A stretch of 64,000 nt of DNA from CAIWHR01 sp963741355 (GCA_963741355.1 CAVUIG010000009.1:1-64000), one strand, 5' to 3'; positions 45,705-54,958 are shown, counted from the stretch's first letter. Translations and numbers: made by a program. The notes: generated by a model from the letters alone, not told the origin.

Positions 45705-46262
45705 ATGATGGATCACACGATGACAGCCCAAGGCACGCCCCTGCGTTACGGCACCGCGGCGCAAATCCTGCACTGGGCGACCGCCATCCTGGTCGTGATC
45801 GCGTTCGTGTACGGCCCGGGCGGATCGGAGCAGCGGGTCTACTCGGCCGCGAAGGACTTCGACCGGCAATTGCACGAGACGCTCGGCCTGTGCGTATTCG
45901 TGCTGACGCTGGTCCGTCTCGGGTGGCGCGCGTTCGACGCGGCGCCGGAGGATCCGCCGATGCCGCGATGGATGCAGCAGGCGGCGATGGTCGTGCGGTG
46001 GGTGCTTTTCGTGCTGCTGCTCGCGGTTCCCATGACGGCCATCACGGGCGCCTGGCTCGAAGGGCATCCGCTCACGTTGCTCTCCGGCATCCGCATCGGG
46101 CCGCTGCTGCCGGAGGCACACGCCGTCGGCAGCGTGATCGCGTCGATCCACACGTGGCTCGGGGACACGATTCTGTGGGTCGCCGGCGTGCACGCCGCGG
46201 CCGCGCTGGTCCACCATTTCGTGCTGCGCGATCGCGTGCTGCGCTCCATGCTGCCCGGCTGA
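45705..46262 (+). CDS. Cytochrome b561
   Basis: 185-aa inner-membrane dihaem cytochrome with four helices. Haem-ligand His residues are in QILHWATAILVVIAF (helix 1), DRQLHETLGLCVFVL (helix 2) and VHAAAALVHHFVLRD (helix 4). The first methionine is at 45705 (alternatives 45708 and 45720). Prokaryotic b561 proteins transfer electrons between quinol and superoxide or other periplasmic acceptors. Divergent from the hemolysin-III gene (about 100 bases between). Confidence 0.9.
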   Translation: MMDHTMTAQGTPLRYGTAAQILHWATAILVVIAFVYGPGGSEQRVYSAAKDFDRQLHETLGLCVFVLTLVRLGWRAFDAAPEDPPMPRWMQQAAMVVRWVLFVLLLAVPMTAITGAWLEGHPLTLLSGIRIGPLLPEAHAVGSVIASIHTWLGDTILWVAGVHAAAALVHHFVLRDRVLRSMLPG

Positions 46263-46410
46263 GGTCCTCTCGATTCGCAGGTCGCGCCATTGCGCCGGCG
46301 AGTGGCTCCCGTCTCACCGACGACGCTGTGCCGCCACGCCATGCGCAGGCTGGCGGCCTTGGGTTCCGCGGCAAGGACTCCGTCAACCGCGAGATCAGGC
46401 GGCGGACAGG

Positions 46411-46989
46411 CTACGCGCCCGGGACCGCGCGCTCGATCCGGGGATCCGGAATGAACCACATGATCGCCACGAGCACGTAGAGGCCGACGGAAATCCATGG
46501 GTTGACCAACGTCAGCGCGATGGCGGCGGCGTAGATCACGACCGACGCGATGCCCTTGAAATCCAGTCCCATCGCGCGCGCCAGCGGTGAATCCTTGCCG
46601 TGATGCGAGATCAGCGCGCGCTCGAGGATGTAATACGCGACGCCCGCCATCAGCAGCACGACGCCGTAGAGCGCCACGGGCAGCGCGGCGAAGTGATTCT
46701 CGTTGACCCACCCGGTGACGAACGGAATCAGCGACAGCCAGAACAGCAGGTGCAGGTTGGCCCACAGCACGCGGCCGTTGACGTGCTGCACGGCATGCAT
46801 CATGTGGTGGTGGTTGTTCCAGTAGATGCCGACGTAGACGAAGCTGATCACGTAGCTGAGGAACACGGGCACGAGCGGCCCCAGCGCCGAGAAATCGGTG
46901 CCGTGCGGAACCTTGAGCTCCAGCACCATGATGGTGATGATCACCGCGATCACGCCGTCGCTGAATGCCTCGAGCCGTCCCTTGCCCAT
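46411..46989 (-). CDS. TMEM175 (DUF1211)-family potassium channel-like protein
   Basis: 192 aa, six helices. The family hallmark KGRLEAFSDGVIAVIITIMV is at the N-terminus; its Phe-Ser-Asp is the pore signature of bacterial TMEM175 channels. A further conserved stretch is VYVGIYWNNHHHMMHAVQHV. Bacterial members form tetrameric, weakly K+-selective leak channels. Single gene, ATG 46989. Confidence 0.9.
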   Translation of the reverse strand: MGKGRLEAFSDGVIAVIITIMVLELKVPHGTDFSALGPLVPVFLSYVISFVYVGIYWNNHHHMMHAVQHVNGRVLWANLHLLFWLSLIPFVTGWVNENHFAALPVALYGVVLLMAGVAYYILERALISHHGKDSPLARAMGLDFKGIASVVIYAAAIALTLVNPWISVGLYVLVAIMWFIPDPRIERAVPGA

Positions 46990-47108
46990 GCCGATCCTCC
47001 GTCGATGTTCACTCTGGCGCGCGAAAAGGCGGCGAGGGTCCCCATGCCGCTCGTCGCAGCCCGTCGCAAGGGATGCGACATTGCACGACGCGCCTGCCGA
47101 TTCCCCGC

Positions 47109-48095
47109 TCAATTATGCGCGCGGCGTTTCTGCTCCCGGCGCGCGCCGTTCGCCCTGCCGGCGGCGGCCGCCCTCACTCTTGCCTCGACCGCCTGGCATT
47201 CGGGTCCGCTGAACCGCGCGGCGAGCGCGTCCAGGAACACGCGCGTGCGTGCCGGCATCAGCCGTCGACCGGGGAACACCGCCCATGCGCTGACCGGCGG
47301 CAGCCGCCAGTCGGGCAGCACGTGAACGAGTTCCCGGCGCTCGAGGTACGGCAGCGCGAAGTGATCGTTGACGATGGTGATGCCTGCGCCGCCGATCGCC
47401 ATCCGCATCAGCAGCTCGGGCGAATTCGCGGTCACTCGGCCCGGCGGAATGCCTTCCCATCGTTCGTCGCCGCGCGTGAGGACCCACGGCATCGGGTCGC
47501 CCGTGCGCGCGAGCACGCGCAGCGCGTCGTGCTCCATCAGCGCTTCCGGCTCGGGCGGCATTCCGCGCCGCGCGAGGTAGGCGGGCGCGGCGAACAGGCT
47601 GCCGGTGAACACCGCCATGCGCCGGGCGGCGAGCGACGCGTCGTCGCGCAGGTCGCCCATGCGAATCGCCACGTCGAAGTTCTCGCCGACGAGATCGACG
47701 AAGCGCGCCGAGAGGTCGACTTCCAGCGTGATCGCCTTGTGCTTGAGCGCGAATTCGGCGAGCAGCGGCGCCAGAACGACGTTGGCGAGGTCGCTCGGCA
47801 TCGACACGCGCAGCCGGCCGCTCGGCTCCTGCTGCCGGTTCTGCGCGATGGATTCCGCGGCGGCGACGTCCTCGACGACGTGGCGCGCGTGCTCCAGCAC
47901 CGCGACGCCGAACTCGGTGACGGTGAGCTTGCGCGTCGTGCGCAGCAGCAAGCGTTCGCCCAATTGCGTTTCCAGCGCGGCCACGCGGCGCGAGACCGTC
48001 GATTTGGGCACGCCCAGCCGGTCGGCGGCCCGGGAAAAGCTGCCTTCGTCGACGACGCGCGCGAAGAGGAGAAGGTCGTTCGGTTCGAGGTTCAT
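47109..48095 (-). CDS. LysR-family transcriptional regulator
   Basis: 328 aa. The N-terminal winged helix-turn-helix is LLLFARVVDEGSFSRAADRL then GVPKSTVSRRVAALETQLG. The periplasmic-binding-like effector domain follows from about residue 90 (SGRLRVSMPSDLANVVLAPL). The tail is Arg/Ala-rich. It is divergently transcribed from azoR and pirin genes, the standard arrangement for an activator/repressor of an adjacent azoreductase-pirin unit responding to quinone- or electrophile-type signals (inferred). Confidence 0.94.
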   Translation of the reverse strand: MNLEPNDLLLFARVVDEGSFSRAADRLGVPKSTVSRRVAALETQLGERLLLRTTRKLTVTEFGVAVLEHARHVVEDVAAAESIAQNRQQEPSGRLRVSMPSDLANVVLAPLLAEFALKHKAITLEVDLSARFVDLVGENFDVAIRMGDLRDDASLAARRMAVFTGSLFAAPAYLARRGMPPEPEALMEHDALRVLARTGDPMPWVLTRGDERWEGIPPGRVTANSPELLMRMAIGGAGITIVNDHFALPYLERRELVHVLPDWRLPPVSAWAVFPGRRLMPARTRVFLDALAARFSGPECQAVEARVRAAAAGRANGARREQKRRAHN

Positions 48096-48153
48096 GACGT
48101 CTGCTTTCCGTTCTGCGGATCCACGCTGGCTATCCACTATTGTTGCTCAGGCG

Positions 48154-48207
48154 GGATAATGATATCCATTTTAGTGGCTTCCGGTCCATCCCTGCAACAA
48201 ATATAGT
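48154..48207 (+). promoter_or_regulatory. azoR/LysR divergent control region
   Basis: The 148 bases between the two starts contain a perfect dyad GGATA-ATGA-TATCC (48154-48167), a possible LysR-type operator. A plausible azoR promoter follows: -35 TTCCGG (48179-48184), 17 bases, -10 TATAGT (48202-48207), 36 bases before azoR. CCACTA/TAGTGG half sites flank the dyad at 48134 and 48172. Confidence 0.5.
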
Positions 48208-48243
48208 GTCGGTCATCCACCCACGAGACCGAAGGAGCGAACC

Positions 48244-48846
48244 ATGAACATCCTGCAGATCAATTCCAGCCCGCGGCAGGACGCGTCGCAATCGACGCGA
48301 CTCGCGAACCGGGTCGTGCTTCGCCTGCGCGACACCGATCCCGAGGCAACCGTCACGGTCCGCGACCTTGGCCGCGTCCCGCATCCGGAGCTCGACGAAG
48401 CGGCGCTCGGCGCGCTGTTCACTCCGGCGGATCAGCGCACGACGGAACAGGCGGCACGGGTTGCGCAGGACGACGCCTTGATCGCGGAGATCCAGGCCGC
48501 AGATATCGTCGTGCTGGGCGTGCCGATGTACAACTTCGGCGTTTCCGCGCAACTGAAGAACTGGATCGACGCCATCTCGCGTGCCGGCGTGACCTTCCGC
48601 TATTCGGAGAAGGGTCCCGAGGGCCTGCTCAAGGGCAAGAAGGCGTTCGTGGCGCTGACGCGCGGCGGCAAGTACCGGAACACGCCGGCCGATACGCAGG
48701 TGCCTTACCTCAAGACCGTGCTCACGTTCCTCGGAATCACCGACATCCGCTTCGTGTACGCCGAAGGACTGGCGATGGGCGCGGATGCCGCGGAGCAGGG
48801 AATCGCTTCCGCGCACGAGCAGATCGAGGAAGCGGTGGCCGCGTGA
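48244..48846 (+). CDS. azoR: FMN-dependent NADH:quinone/azo reductase
   Basis: 200-aa flavodoxin-fold enzyme reducing quinones and azo compounds with NADH. The start is MNILQINSSPRQDASQSTRL (FMN phosphate loop), with VVLGVPMYNFGVSAQLKNWI and FVALTRGGKY forming the isoalloxazine site. Strong ribosome site GAAGGAGCG before ATG 48244. Divergent from the LysR gene and 69 bases before a pirin gene, so probably co-expressed with it under the LysR regulator. Confidence 0.95.
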   Translation: MNILQINSSPRQDASQSTRLANRVVLRLRDTDPEATVTVRDLGRVPHPELDEAALGALFTPADQRTTEQAARVAQDDALIAEIQAADIVVLGVPMYNFGVSAQLKNWIDAISRAGVTFRYSEKGPEGLLKGKKAFVALTRGGKYRNTPADTQVPYLKTVLTFLGITDIRFVYAEGLAMGADAAEQGIASAHEQIEEAVAA

Positions 48847-48915
48847 CACGGCACGGCGGTAATCGAACGAGCCCGGAATGTCGAACGCAGAAAGCTGATG
48901 CAACCGGAGAATGCC

Positions 48916-49800
48916 ATGACGACGAAGACACTTTCCAATCGCAATAGCGCGTCGGTCGCGCGGCCGCGCGCGGTCGAGCGGGTCATCGCGGGGCAGCCGA
49001 CGTCGGATGGCGCCGGCGTGAAGCTCACGCGCGTGCTGACCCAGCCGCTGCAGCGCCGGCTCGATCCGTTCCTCATGCTCGACGCATTCGGCACCGACGA
49101 TCCGCAGGACTACCTCGCCGGATTTCCGGACCATCCGCATCGCGGCTTCGAGACCGTGACGTACATGATCGCCGGTCGCATGCGGCATCGCGACAGCGCG
49201 GGTCACGAGGGCCTGCTGTCCAACGGCGGCGTCCAATGGATGACGGCCGGGCGCGGCGTCGTCCATTCCGAGCTGCCGGAGCAGGAGGACGGCCGGATGG
49301 AAGGCTTTCAGCTTTGGCTGAACCTGCCCGCGAAGGACAAGCTTCGTGCTCCGTGGTATCGCGACATCCAGTCGGCGGAAATCCCGGAGTTCGTCACCGA
49401 CGACGGCGTGAAAGTGCGCGTCATCGCCGGCCGGAGCCATGGAGTCGACGGCGCCATGCAGCGGGACGTCACCGAGCCGCTGTATCTCGACCTCGAGATT
49501 CCGGCGGGAGGACGCTTCGCGCAGGTGCTGCCGCCGGCGCACAACGCGTTCGTCTACGTCTATCGCGGTGGCGTGCAGATCGAAGGCACGCAGGTACCGG
49601 CGCAGCGGATGGCGATTCTCGCGAACGACGCGGGGAGCGACGGCGTCGTGCTGACGGCGCCCGCGGCCACCCGCGCGCTGCTGATCGCGGGGAGGCCGTT
49701 GCGCGAGCCGATCGCCCAGTACGGGCCGTTCGTGATGAATACGAACGACGAGATCTTCGAGGCGGTTCGGGATTACCAGGCGGGCAAGTTCGGGGCGTAG
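48916..49800 (+). CDS. Pirin-family protein (quercetin 2,3-dioxygenase-like)
   Basis: 294-aa bicupin. N-terminal metal ligands are seen in FPDHPHRGFETVTYM (two His) with HSELPEQEDGRMEGFQLWLN supplying His and Glu. The C-terminal barrel lacks ligands, as usual for pirins. ATG 48916 follows GGAG by 6 bases and is preferred over ATG 48898. Bacterial pirins may be dioxygenases or redox-linked regulators. Linked to azoR and the LysR regulator; a strong terminator follows. Confidence 0.92.
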   Translation: MTTKTLSNRNSASVARPRAVERVIAGQPTSDGAGVKLTRVLTQPLQRRLDPFLMLDAFGTDDPQDYLAGFPDHPHRGFETVTYMIAGRMRHRDSAGHEGLLSNGGVQWMTAGRGVVHSELPEQEDGRMEGFQLWLNLPAKDKLRAPWYRDIQSAEIPEFVTDDGVKVRVIAGRSHGVDGAMQRDVTEPLYLDLEIPAGGRFAQVLPPAHNAFVYVYRGGVQIEGTQVPAQRMAILANDAGSDGVVLTAPAATRALLIAGRPLREPIAQYGPFVMNTNDEIFEAVRDYQAGKFGA

Positions 49801-49843
49801 TGCTTCGGGCAGGAAGCGCCGCCGCGAGGCGGCGGCGACGGGA

Positions 49844-49877
49844 AGGCACGGCGAGCGGTTCGCCGTGCCTTTTTTTG
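49844..49877 (+). terminator. Rho-independent terminator after pirin gene
   Basis: Perfect 10-base stem AGGCACGGCG / CGCCGTGCCT (49844-49853, 49861-49870) with a 7-base loop and seven T, about 45 bases after the pirin stop. Confidence 0.95.
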
Positions 49878-50032
49878 TTCTGTAAGCGCGCGGATGACAA
49901 GGGCTTCGGACGGTGCCGGGCATACGACGACAAAACGCCGACGTAGCGTGCAGCTTGGAATGCCCGCGGAGTGAGGCTTGGGCGTCCGGAAATCGGTCGC
50001 GCCTCGCCCGTGATACCGATTGGAGGCGCACA

Positions 50033-50933
50033 TGAACGCACATCCCGCAAGACTCGTCTTTCGCGCTGGCGCTGCTGGCGGCCGCAGGCTGCGTCACCGT
50101 TCCCGAGAATGATGCGGTTCTCGTGGATGCGCGCGTGGCGGTGAGCGCGGCACGCAGCAACCCGCAGGTCGTGACTTACGCGCCGATCGAGCTCGATCAG
50201 GCGGTCATGACGCTGCGCGACGCCGATTCGCTCGCGGCGCGCGGCGGCAGCATCGACGACGTCCATCGCCTCGCCTTGTTGGCGAACCAGCGGGCGGTCA
50301 TCGCGCAGGAAACGGCCCGCACGAGGAGCGCGGAAGCCGCGCTGGCGGCGCAGCGCACTGCACAGGTGGCGCAGATGCAGGCCGATCTCAGCCGCCAGCA
50401 GGCCGAGGCGGCGCAGCTCCAGGCAGCTCAATGCGCAGCGTCAGGCGGAGGAGGCACAGCGCCAGGCGGCGGCGTCGCAGCTGCATGCGCAGTCGTTGCA
50501 GTTGAGTACTCCGGTGGTGGTGGCACCGCCACAACTGATCGACATTCCGGCGTTGCCGACGTCGCGTGGTTTCGTCGTGACGGTCGACGACGGGATGTTC
50601 GAGCCGCGCAGTGCGCAACTGCTGCCCAGCGGCAGCTACACGCTTCAGAAGGTCGCGGCGTTTCTCGTCGCGCATCCGGAGCGCGGGGTGGCGGTCGAAA
50701 GCTTTTCCGACACGTCCGACGGCTATCGCGACCGGGATCTGTCGGAACGGCGCGCGGCGGTCGTGCAATCGACACTGATCAACCTGGGCGTCGACTCCAG
50801 GCGCATGGTGGTCCGCGCGTACGGCCCCGCCTATCCGATCGCGAGCAATTCCACGGCGTCTGGCCGGCAATTGAACCGGCGCGTGGAAATCGTCGTCTCC
50901 GATCGCCCCGGCGTCGTGGTGCCGCGCGGGTGA
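50033..50933 (+). CDS. OmpA-family lipoprotein with DUF4398 domain, two frameshifts
   Basis: Outer-membrane lipoprotein binding peptidoglycan. A lipobox LLAAAGC follows the N-terminal hydrophobic run (slip near 50050 between ATG 50033 and the lipobox). Next come the DUF4398 helices (YAPIELDQAVMTLRDADSLA) and a Gln/Ala-rich coiled coil. After a second slip near 50430 there is an OmpA C-terminal domain with FEPRSAQLLPSGSYTLQKVA, SDTSDGYRDRDLSERRAAVV and the closing ASGRQLNRRVEIVVSD. This order matches the DUF4398-OmpA lipoproteins of Betaproteobacteria. Confidence 0.88.
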
Positions 50934-51027
50934 TCGGTCACGATGACGTGACGCAACTCCCGGGGCTCGGCCGTGCCGCGCCGGCGCTGGACATCTCTGG
51001 CCGTCTGACCTGCCGAAGGAGGCCATC

Positions 51028-51455
51028 ATGAGCCGACCGAATCACTGGGCATTTCGCTCCACACTTTCAACCGCAATCGGCGCTGGTGCTCATGTCGGCG
51101 GCCGGGCGCCGCGGCGCAAGGCTGCCCGAGCAACTTCTTCGACATTCTCGAGAGCAAGAACGAGTTGACCGCCGCGAAGCAGGACATCGGCAACGGATGC
51201 AAGGGTCGGGACGTCACGGTCCGCGGAATACTGCTCGACGTCGCCAAACGCGGCGACGTCTTCGAGCTGCACGTGGCGAGCGCGGACAGCGGCAACAGGA
51301 TCACCATCATCATGCGCGACCCGCCGGGGGCCGACATGTCGCAACTGCGCAAGGGTTCGCCCGTGACGATCAACGCCAAGCTGCGCGACTTCGCGGGCCT
51401 TCAGAGCGAATACATCACGCTGGACGACGGCAACTGCGCCGACTGCAGGGGCTAG
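51028..51455 (+). CDS. Hypothetical exported protein, possibly OB-fold-like, frameshifted
   Basis: Pieces from three frames assemble to a protein of about 140 aa. A probable leader starts at ATG 51028 (MSRPNHWAFRSTL), slips occur near 51060 and 51110, then GCPSNFFDILESKNELTAAK. A beta-rich domain of 90 residues follows (VTVRGILLDVAKRGDVFELH, ITIIMRDPPGADMSQL, DFAGLQSEYITLDDGNC) to 51455. The pattern of strands is reminiscent of small OB-fold proteins with a Cys pair at the end, but I do not recognise a family. Confidence 0.45.
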
Positions 51456-51554
51456 GCGCCTATCCGCTCGTTGCGCCACGCTCGCAGATCGTCTTCAGCC
51501 TCGCGAGCGCCTTGGGATAGGTCTCGAGTGATCATTTGAGTCGGCCCCGGGAGG

Positions 51555-51980
51555 TCAGGCGTCCAGCACGAGCTGTGTCTGCGTGACGACCGCGCAGAGC
51601 TTTCCCTCCGCCGACTTGACGGCGGTCTGCCACACCATCGTTGTTCGCCCCCGATGAAGCGCCACGCACTCGCCGACGACCGTCGAGTTCACCTTCGCGG
51701 CGCCAATGAATTTAGTGCTCGAGTCCGTCGTCGTCGTGCGCTTGCCTTCAGGCATGTTCAACACGGTGCCGATGGCGCCGAGCGTATCGGCGAAGGCCAT
51801 GCAGGCTCCGCCGTGCAGCACACTTCCCGTCGTGCAAAGGTCGGGACGCACCGTGAGCTCGGCAACCACCCGTTCTGGCGCCAACTCGATGATGCGTACG
51901 CCCATCAGCCCGGGAAACAGGGAATCCAGGATATGTTGAAGTGACTCGACTGATGGCATTGAAGACTCCTGGGACGTCAC
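51555..51980 (-). CDS. PaaI-type hotdog thioesterase
   Basis: 141 aa. The hotdog core shows VRPDLCTTGSVLHGGACMAF, where HGGA is the thioesterase signature, then ADTLGAIGTVLNMPEGK and TDSSTKFIGAAKVNSTVVGE. Starts at ATG 51980 or 51959. Members hydrolyse phenylacetyl-CoA or other aryl/acyl-CoAs. Single gene. Confidence 0.9.
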   Translation of the reverse strand: MTSQESSMPSVESLQHILDSLFPGLMGVRIIELAPERVVAELTVRPDLCTTGSVLHGGACMAFADTLGAIGTVLNMPEGKRTTTTDSSTKFIGAAKVNSTVVGECVALHRGRTTMVWQTAVKSAEGKLCAVVTQTQLVLDA

Positions 51981-52085
51981 AATACTCGCGGGCGATTCGG
52001 TGACTCGATTCGGATCCGCAGATCCGCAGGGAGCCGTCGAGATCAGTTGGACGCCGTCCGGGTGACCTCGGTTACCTTGCCGTCA

Positions 52086-52487
52086 TCATGGCTTGCGGTC
52101 CGCGGGGTGATGGACACCGTCGAGGGTCGGAACCGGTCCAAGGTCGTAGGGATTGACACCTTCGAGGCATCCCACGTTGTATCCGTATTCGTCCGGTTTG
52201 GATCGGCGCTGATGATGCGTATAGATCCCGCAATGAGAGCAGAAGTAATGCTTGGCTGTCCTCGTATTGAACTCGTACACGCTCAAGGCCTCCGCGCCCT
52301 GCAGGATGCTCAGGCCGGAGAGAGGAACCGACGCGACGATCGCTCCCTTGCGCCGGCAGATCGAGCAGTCGCACCGGCGCGGATTGACTATTCCATCGGG
52401 AAGATCCAGCTCGAGAACGACCTTGCCGCAATGGCATGAGAGCCGATGCCTGGGCTTGATGTCGGTGCCACCGACGTTCTTGATCAT
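52086..52487 (-). CDS. GFA-family zinc protein
   Basis: 133 aa from ATG 52487 (MIKNVGGTDIKPRHRLS). Cys ligands in LSCHCGKVVLELDLPDG, CDCSICRRKGAIVAS and YFCSHCGIYTHHQRRSKP. Only distantly like the cassette-borne GFA protein at 15373 and not flanked by attC sites, so an ordinary chromosomal copy. Substrate unknown. It overlaps nothing and lies 65 bases from the DUF5519 gene. Confidence 0.88.
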   Translation of the reverse strand: MIKNVGGTDIKPRHRLSCHCGKVVLELDLPDGIVNPRRCDCSICRRKGAIVASVPLSGLSILQGAEALSVYEFNTRTAKHYFCSHCGIYTHHQRRSKPDEYGYNVGCLEGVNPYDLGPVPTLDGVHHPADRKP

Positions 52488-52552
52488 GAGCTTCTCCAGG
52501 AGGCGCAGCGTCACGCCGCATGCTTGGGCCCGACTGAACACCGGGTTGGGCG

Positions 52553-52870
52553 TCAGTGCCCCGGCTCTCTGGCGGCCGCCCATGCTGCGCGGCCAAGTTC
52601 CGCGACGTGCGCGATATCTTCGGCGGTATGAAATTCAAGTTCGAGCCATTCGGAGGGGGAATCGCGGAAGTGCGCCTTCGGATCGGAGCGAAGGCCAGCC
52701 TGAACTGCACGAGGCAACCGAAGATCGAGCAATTCATCGCTATGCAGATGAGCGAATTCACGGCCTTCAACAGACCACGCTGCATTGCGATGACTGCCGA
52801 AACGGGATGGCGATTGCTCGGCGCCAGGCAACGCCGACAACGCTTGACGCAGCTGCTCGACCGGGCTCAT
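52553..52870 (-). CDS. DUF5519 (luciferase-like fold) family protein
   Basis: 105 aa. The family pattern is visible as REFAHLHSDELLDLRLPRAV and SEWLELEFHTAEDIAHVAEL. Members are small proteins of unknown function despite the 'luciferase' domain label. ATG 52870; upstream of the GFA gene on the same strand, so possibly co-transcribed. Confidence 0.65.
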   Translation of the reverse strand: MSPVEQLRQALSALPGAEQSPSRFGSHRNAAWSVEGREFAHLHSDELLDLRLPRAVQAGLRSDPKAHFRDSPSEWLELEFHTAEDIAHVAELGRAAWAAAREPGH

Positions 52871-52993
52871 GCGTCCAGGGTCACCTGAACCTGCCCGGGC
52901 TGCGAACGGCTAGGAAGCCTTGGGTGATGGGGCGGGCCGGCCATGAAGGCGTTATCCGAATTCGGCCCCTGCGATTGGATAGCTGGAGCGGAC

Positions 52994-53893
52994 TCACCGT
53001 GTAATCGCGTCAGAAGCGCATGATCGATGAGCTTGCGTCGAGCAGGGCAGGTACCCCTCGTCTTTCGCCATGCGCAGAAGCCTGGCGCTTCTGCCCCACG
53101 CCTTTTTCGTCCGATCGCGCAACGGCTGCTTTGCCAGCGCTACGGCAGCGAGGACGGCCACGACGAGCATTCCAGCGCAAGCAATGAGCGCGGTGCCGGC
53201 GACGTCCGGTTCGTACACGCGCTGTGCGATGAACATCGAACCCAAGCCGGCGGTGATGACCGCCGGATAGACGAAGTCGCGGTAGCGGAGCGCGACGAAT
53301 CCGCCCGACGCCGTGGCGATCGCGAGAAATGCACTTGCCACGTCGTGCGTCGCCACGACGGACCCTGTTAGCACTCCACTGGCATTCAACCACTGCGTCA
53401 CGGCAACCAGCAACGCGATGGTCATCGCGCCTAAGTAGAGGCTGAAGGGGACGCGCAGCCAACGGGAATACTTGCCGGGGGAGACCGACGCAACTCGCAC
53501 GAACATGACGCCGCCCAACGCGACGCTGGCGGCAATCAATGTGACGGACAGGCCGATTGCTTCGTGCCGGAATGCGACGACCCAACTCGCGGCCAGAACG
53601 CTGGTCAGCGCGAGCGGGATGACCAGCTTGTCATAGACCCGTTTGCGGTGTCTGCGGGGCCACAGGGCCGCGAAAAAGAAAAGCATGAATGCGACGAGGA
53701 TGGCCACGCATATCGCCTTGGCGAATCCGGCCGGCACTAAAGTATTGCCGTACTCGGTTACCAACTCGGTAATCGTCGCAGACGTGCTGAGTGTGCTGTA
53801 GACGGCGATGAACCCCATGCTCGCCTCAACGACGATAAGTGCTGTCCAGCGCAGAAACGTCGAGGATGAGGGAGTACCCGAATTGAATGCCAT
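52994..53893 (-). CDS. Hypothetical multi-spanning membrane protein
   Basis: 299 aa with about eight predicted helices, for example FAKAICVAILVAFMLFFFAA, VTLIAASVALGGVMFVRVAS and LGAMTIALLVAVTQWLNASG. A basic cytosolic tail (RDRTKKAWGRSARLLRM) follows. I do not recognise the family; no catalytic motif. Lies alone between DUF5519 and a gene-poor stretch. Confidence 0.6.
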   Translation of the reverse strand: MAFNSGTPSSSTFLRWTALIVVEASMGFIAVYSTLSTSATITELVTEYGNTLVPAGFAKAICVAILVAFMLFFFAALWPRRHRKRVYDKLVIPLALTSVLAASWVVAFRHEAIGLSVTLIAASVALGGVMFVRVASVSPGKYSRWLRVPFSLYLGAMTIALLVAVTQWLNASGVLTGSVVATHDVASAFLAIATASGGFVALRYRDFVYPAVITAGLGSMFIAQRVYEPDVAGTALIACAGMLVVAVLAAVALAKQPLRDRTKKAWGRSARLLRMAKDEGYLPCSTQAHRSCASDAITR

Positions 53894-54282
53894 CGCGATC
53901 CCACTGTGGCCTACAATGCGTAGTATGCTACCCCCGAATGGAGCGCGAACGCCAGAACAAAAAGAGGGGCCGGGATTGGTGCGAATAGGACCAGGAGCGG
54001 GCGTTGGGCATTTTCACCATGAAAATGCCCGCAGACTGGAACCTGTGGGCCCTGCTGGTCCTTGGCGGTGGGGTGACATTCACATTGCGGGGCGACGTGG
54101 AACTTTCCTCTCAAAGCTACCCCAAGACTGACCCCACAAAATCCTGGCGACCCCTCAGCCATCAGTCTACTTGCGTAAACACGGTGCGCTGCCCAACGGG
54201 TGAGCGCGGCGAGCGCTTCCGCTTTGATTTTCAGTAGGTTTCCTGGTACGCACTTCCCAATAGCAGACGTTGTAACCGGCCC
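53894..54282. other. Gene-poor stretch with a hairpin
   Basis: About 390 bases without a recognisable gene. It contains a perfect 10-base inverted repeat GGGCATTTTC-ACCAT-GAAAATGCCC (54006-54030) with no T-run, so not an obvious terminator. Such hairpins can be transposon-end remnants, but no transposase fragment was seen. Confidence 0.5.
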
Positions 54283-54708
54283 TTACTTCGCCGCTAGGTC
54301 GATTGAGGAGAATCGGCTCCGGCTTTCAGGGTGCCACTCGCTTATTCCGCTCTCCAGCTTTACCTCGATTGTGATGCCACCGCATGCTCTTCCGTCGGCA
54401 AATTGGCTCTTCAGCGGACCTGATTTGATGCTGAGAGCGCCATCCTTGTACGTGCCTTTGAAAGGTGTGTTGTCGGATACGCAGTTACCTGCGGGGCTTC
54501 TGTAGTTAGATAGGACTCCTTTGACGTTTTCGCCGTCACTAGTCATCTCGGATAGCTCCACGGGAATCACCATAAGCTTTTTATTGGCGGGGCTATGCCA
54601 ATCGTATTGCCCTGTAAGTTTCGCTGGGAGAGGCGCGGACGTTTGCGCGAGCAACGGGTTGACAACCACCATGCCCACCAAGGAAATCAAATGCGCGATG
54701 TACATCAT
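54283..54708 (-). CDS. Hypothetical exported protein in low-GC DNA
   Basis: 141 aa with a probable signal peptide (MMYIAHLISLVGMVVVNPLL). A mature domain follows with strands GQYDWHSPANKKLMVIPVEL and TPFKGTYKDGALSIKSGPLK, suggesting a small beta barrel; no family recognised. Its DNA is visibly poorer in GC and uses A/T-ending codons unlike all neighbours, and it lies just beyond the 3' end of a tRNA-Ser gene, so it is probably a recent acquisition. Confidence 0.55.
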   Translation of the reverse strand: MMYIAHLISLVGMVVVNPLLAQTSAPLPAKLTGQYDWHSPANKKLMVIPVELSEMTSDGENVKGVLSNYRSPAGNCVSDNTPFKGTYKDGALSIKSGPLKSQFADGRACGGITIEVKLESGISEWHPESRSRFSSIDLAAK

Positions 54709-54868
54709 ATTGATTCTCCCGTTTTGTTTGGCACATCTTGCAATCTGAACGGTTCCTAAAGTCGACGGTCGCAGACGTCACCGCCGCCAAGGGCTTGTTG
54801 CCGGATCGCCATCAATGGCTACACGGTATTGCCGAGGAAGGGTTAATGCGAAATATTCTCGCGCTGCT

Positions 54869-54958
54869 TGGCGGATGGGGTGGGATTCGAACCCACGAAG
54901 GACTTGCGCCCTTGCCGGATTTCAAGTCCGGTGCATTCGACCACTCTGCCACCCATCC
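54869..54958 (-). tRNA. tRNA-Ser (anticodon TGA)
   Basis: Class II tRNA on the minus strand. Acceptor arms GGATGGG and CCCATCC pair fully; the anticodon arm CCGGACTTGAAATCCGG has anticodon TGA in its loop, followed by a long variable arm. The T arm GTGGGTTCGAATCCCAC is canonical, discriminator G, and CCA is encoded. 90 bases. Reads UCN serine codons. Confidence 0.96.

Noticed and set aside
54006..54030. Hairpin GGGCATTTTC/GAAAATGCCC as a terminator
   Set aside because: No T-run on either side and no gene ending nearby on the plus strand; kept only as an unexplained inverted repeat.
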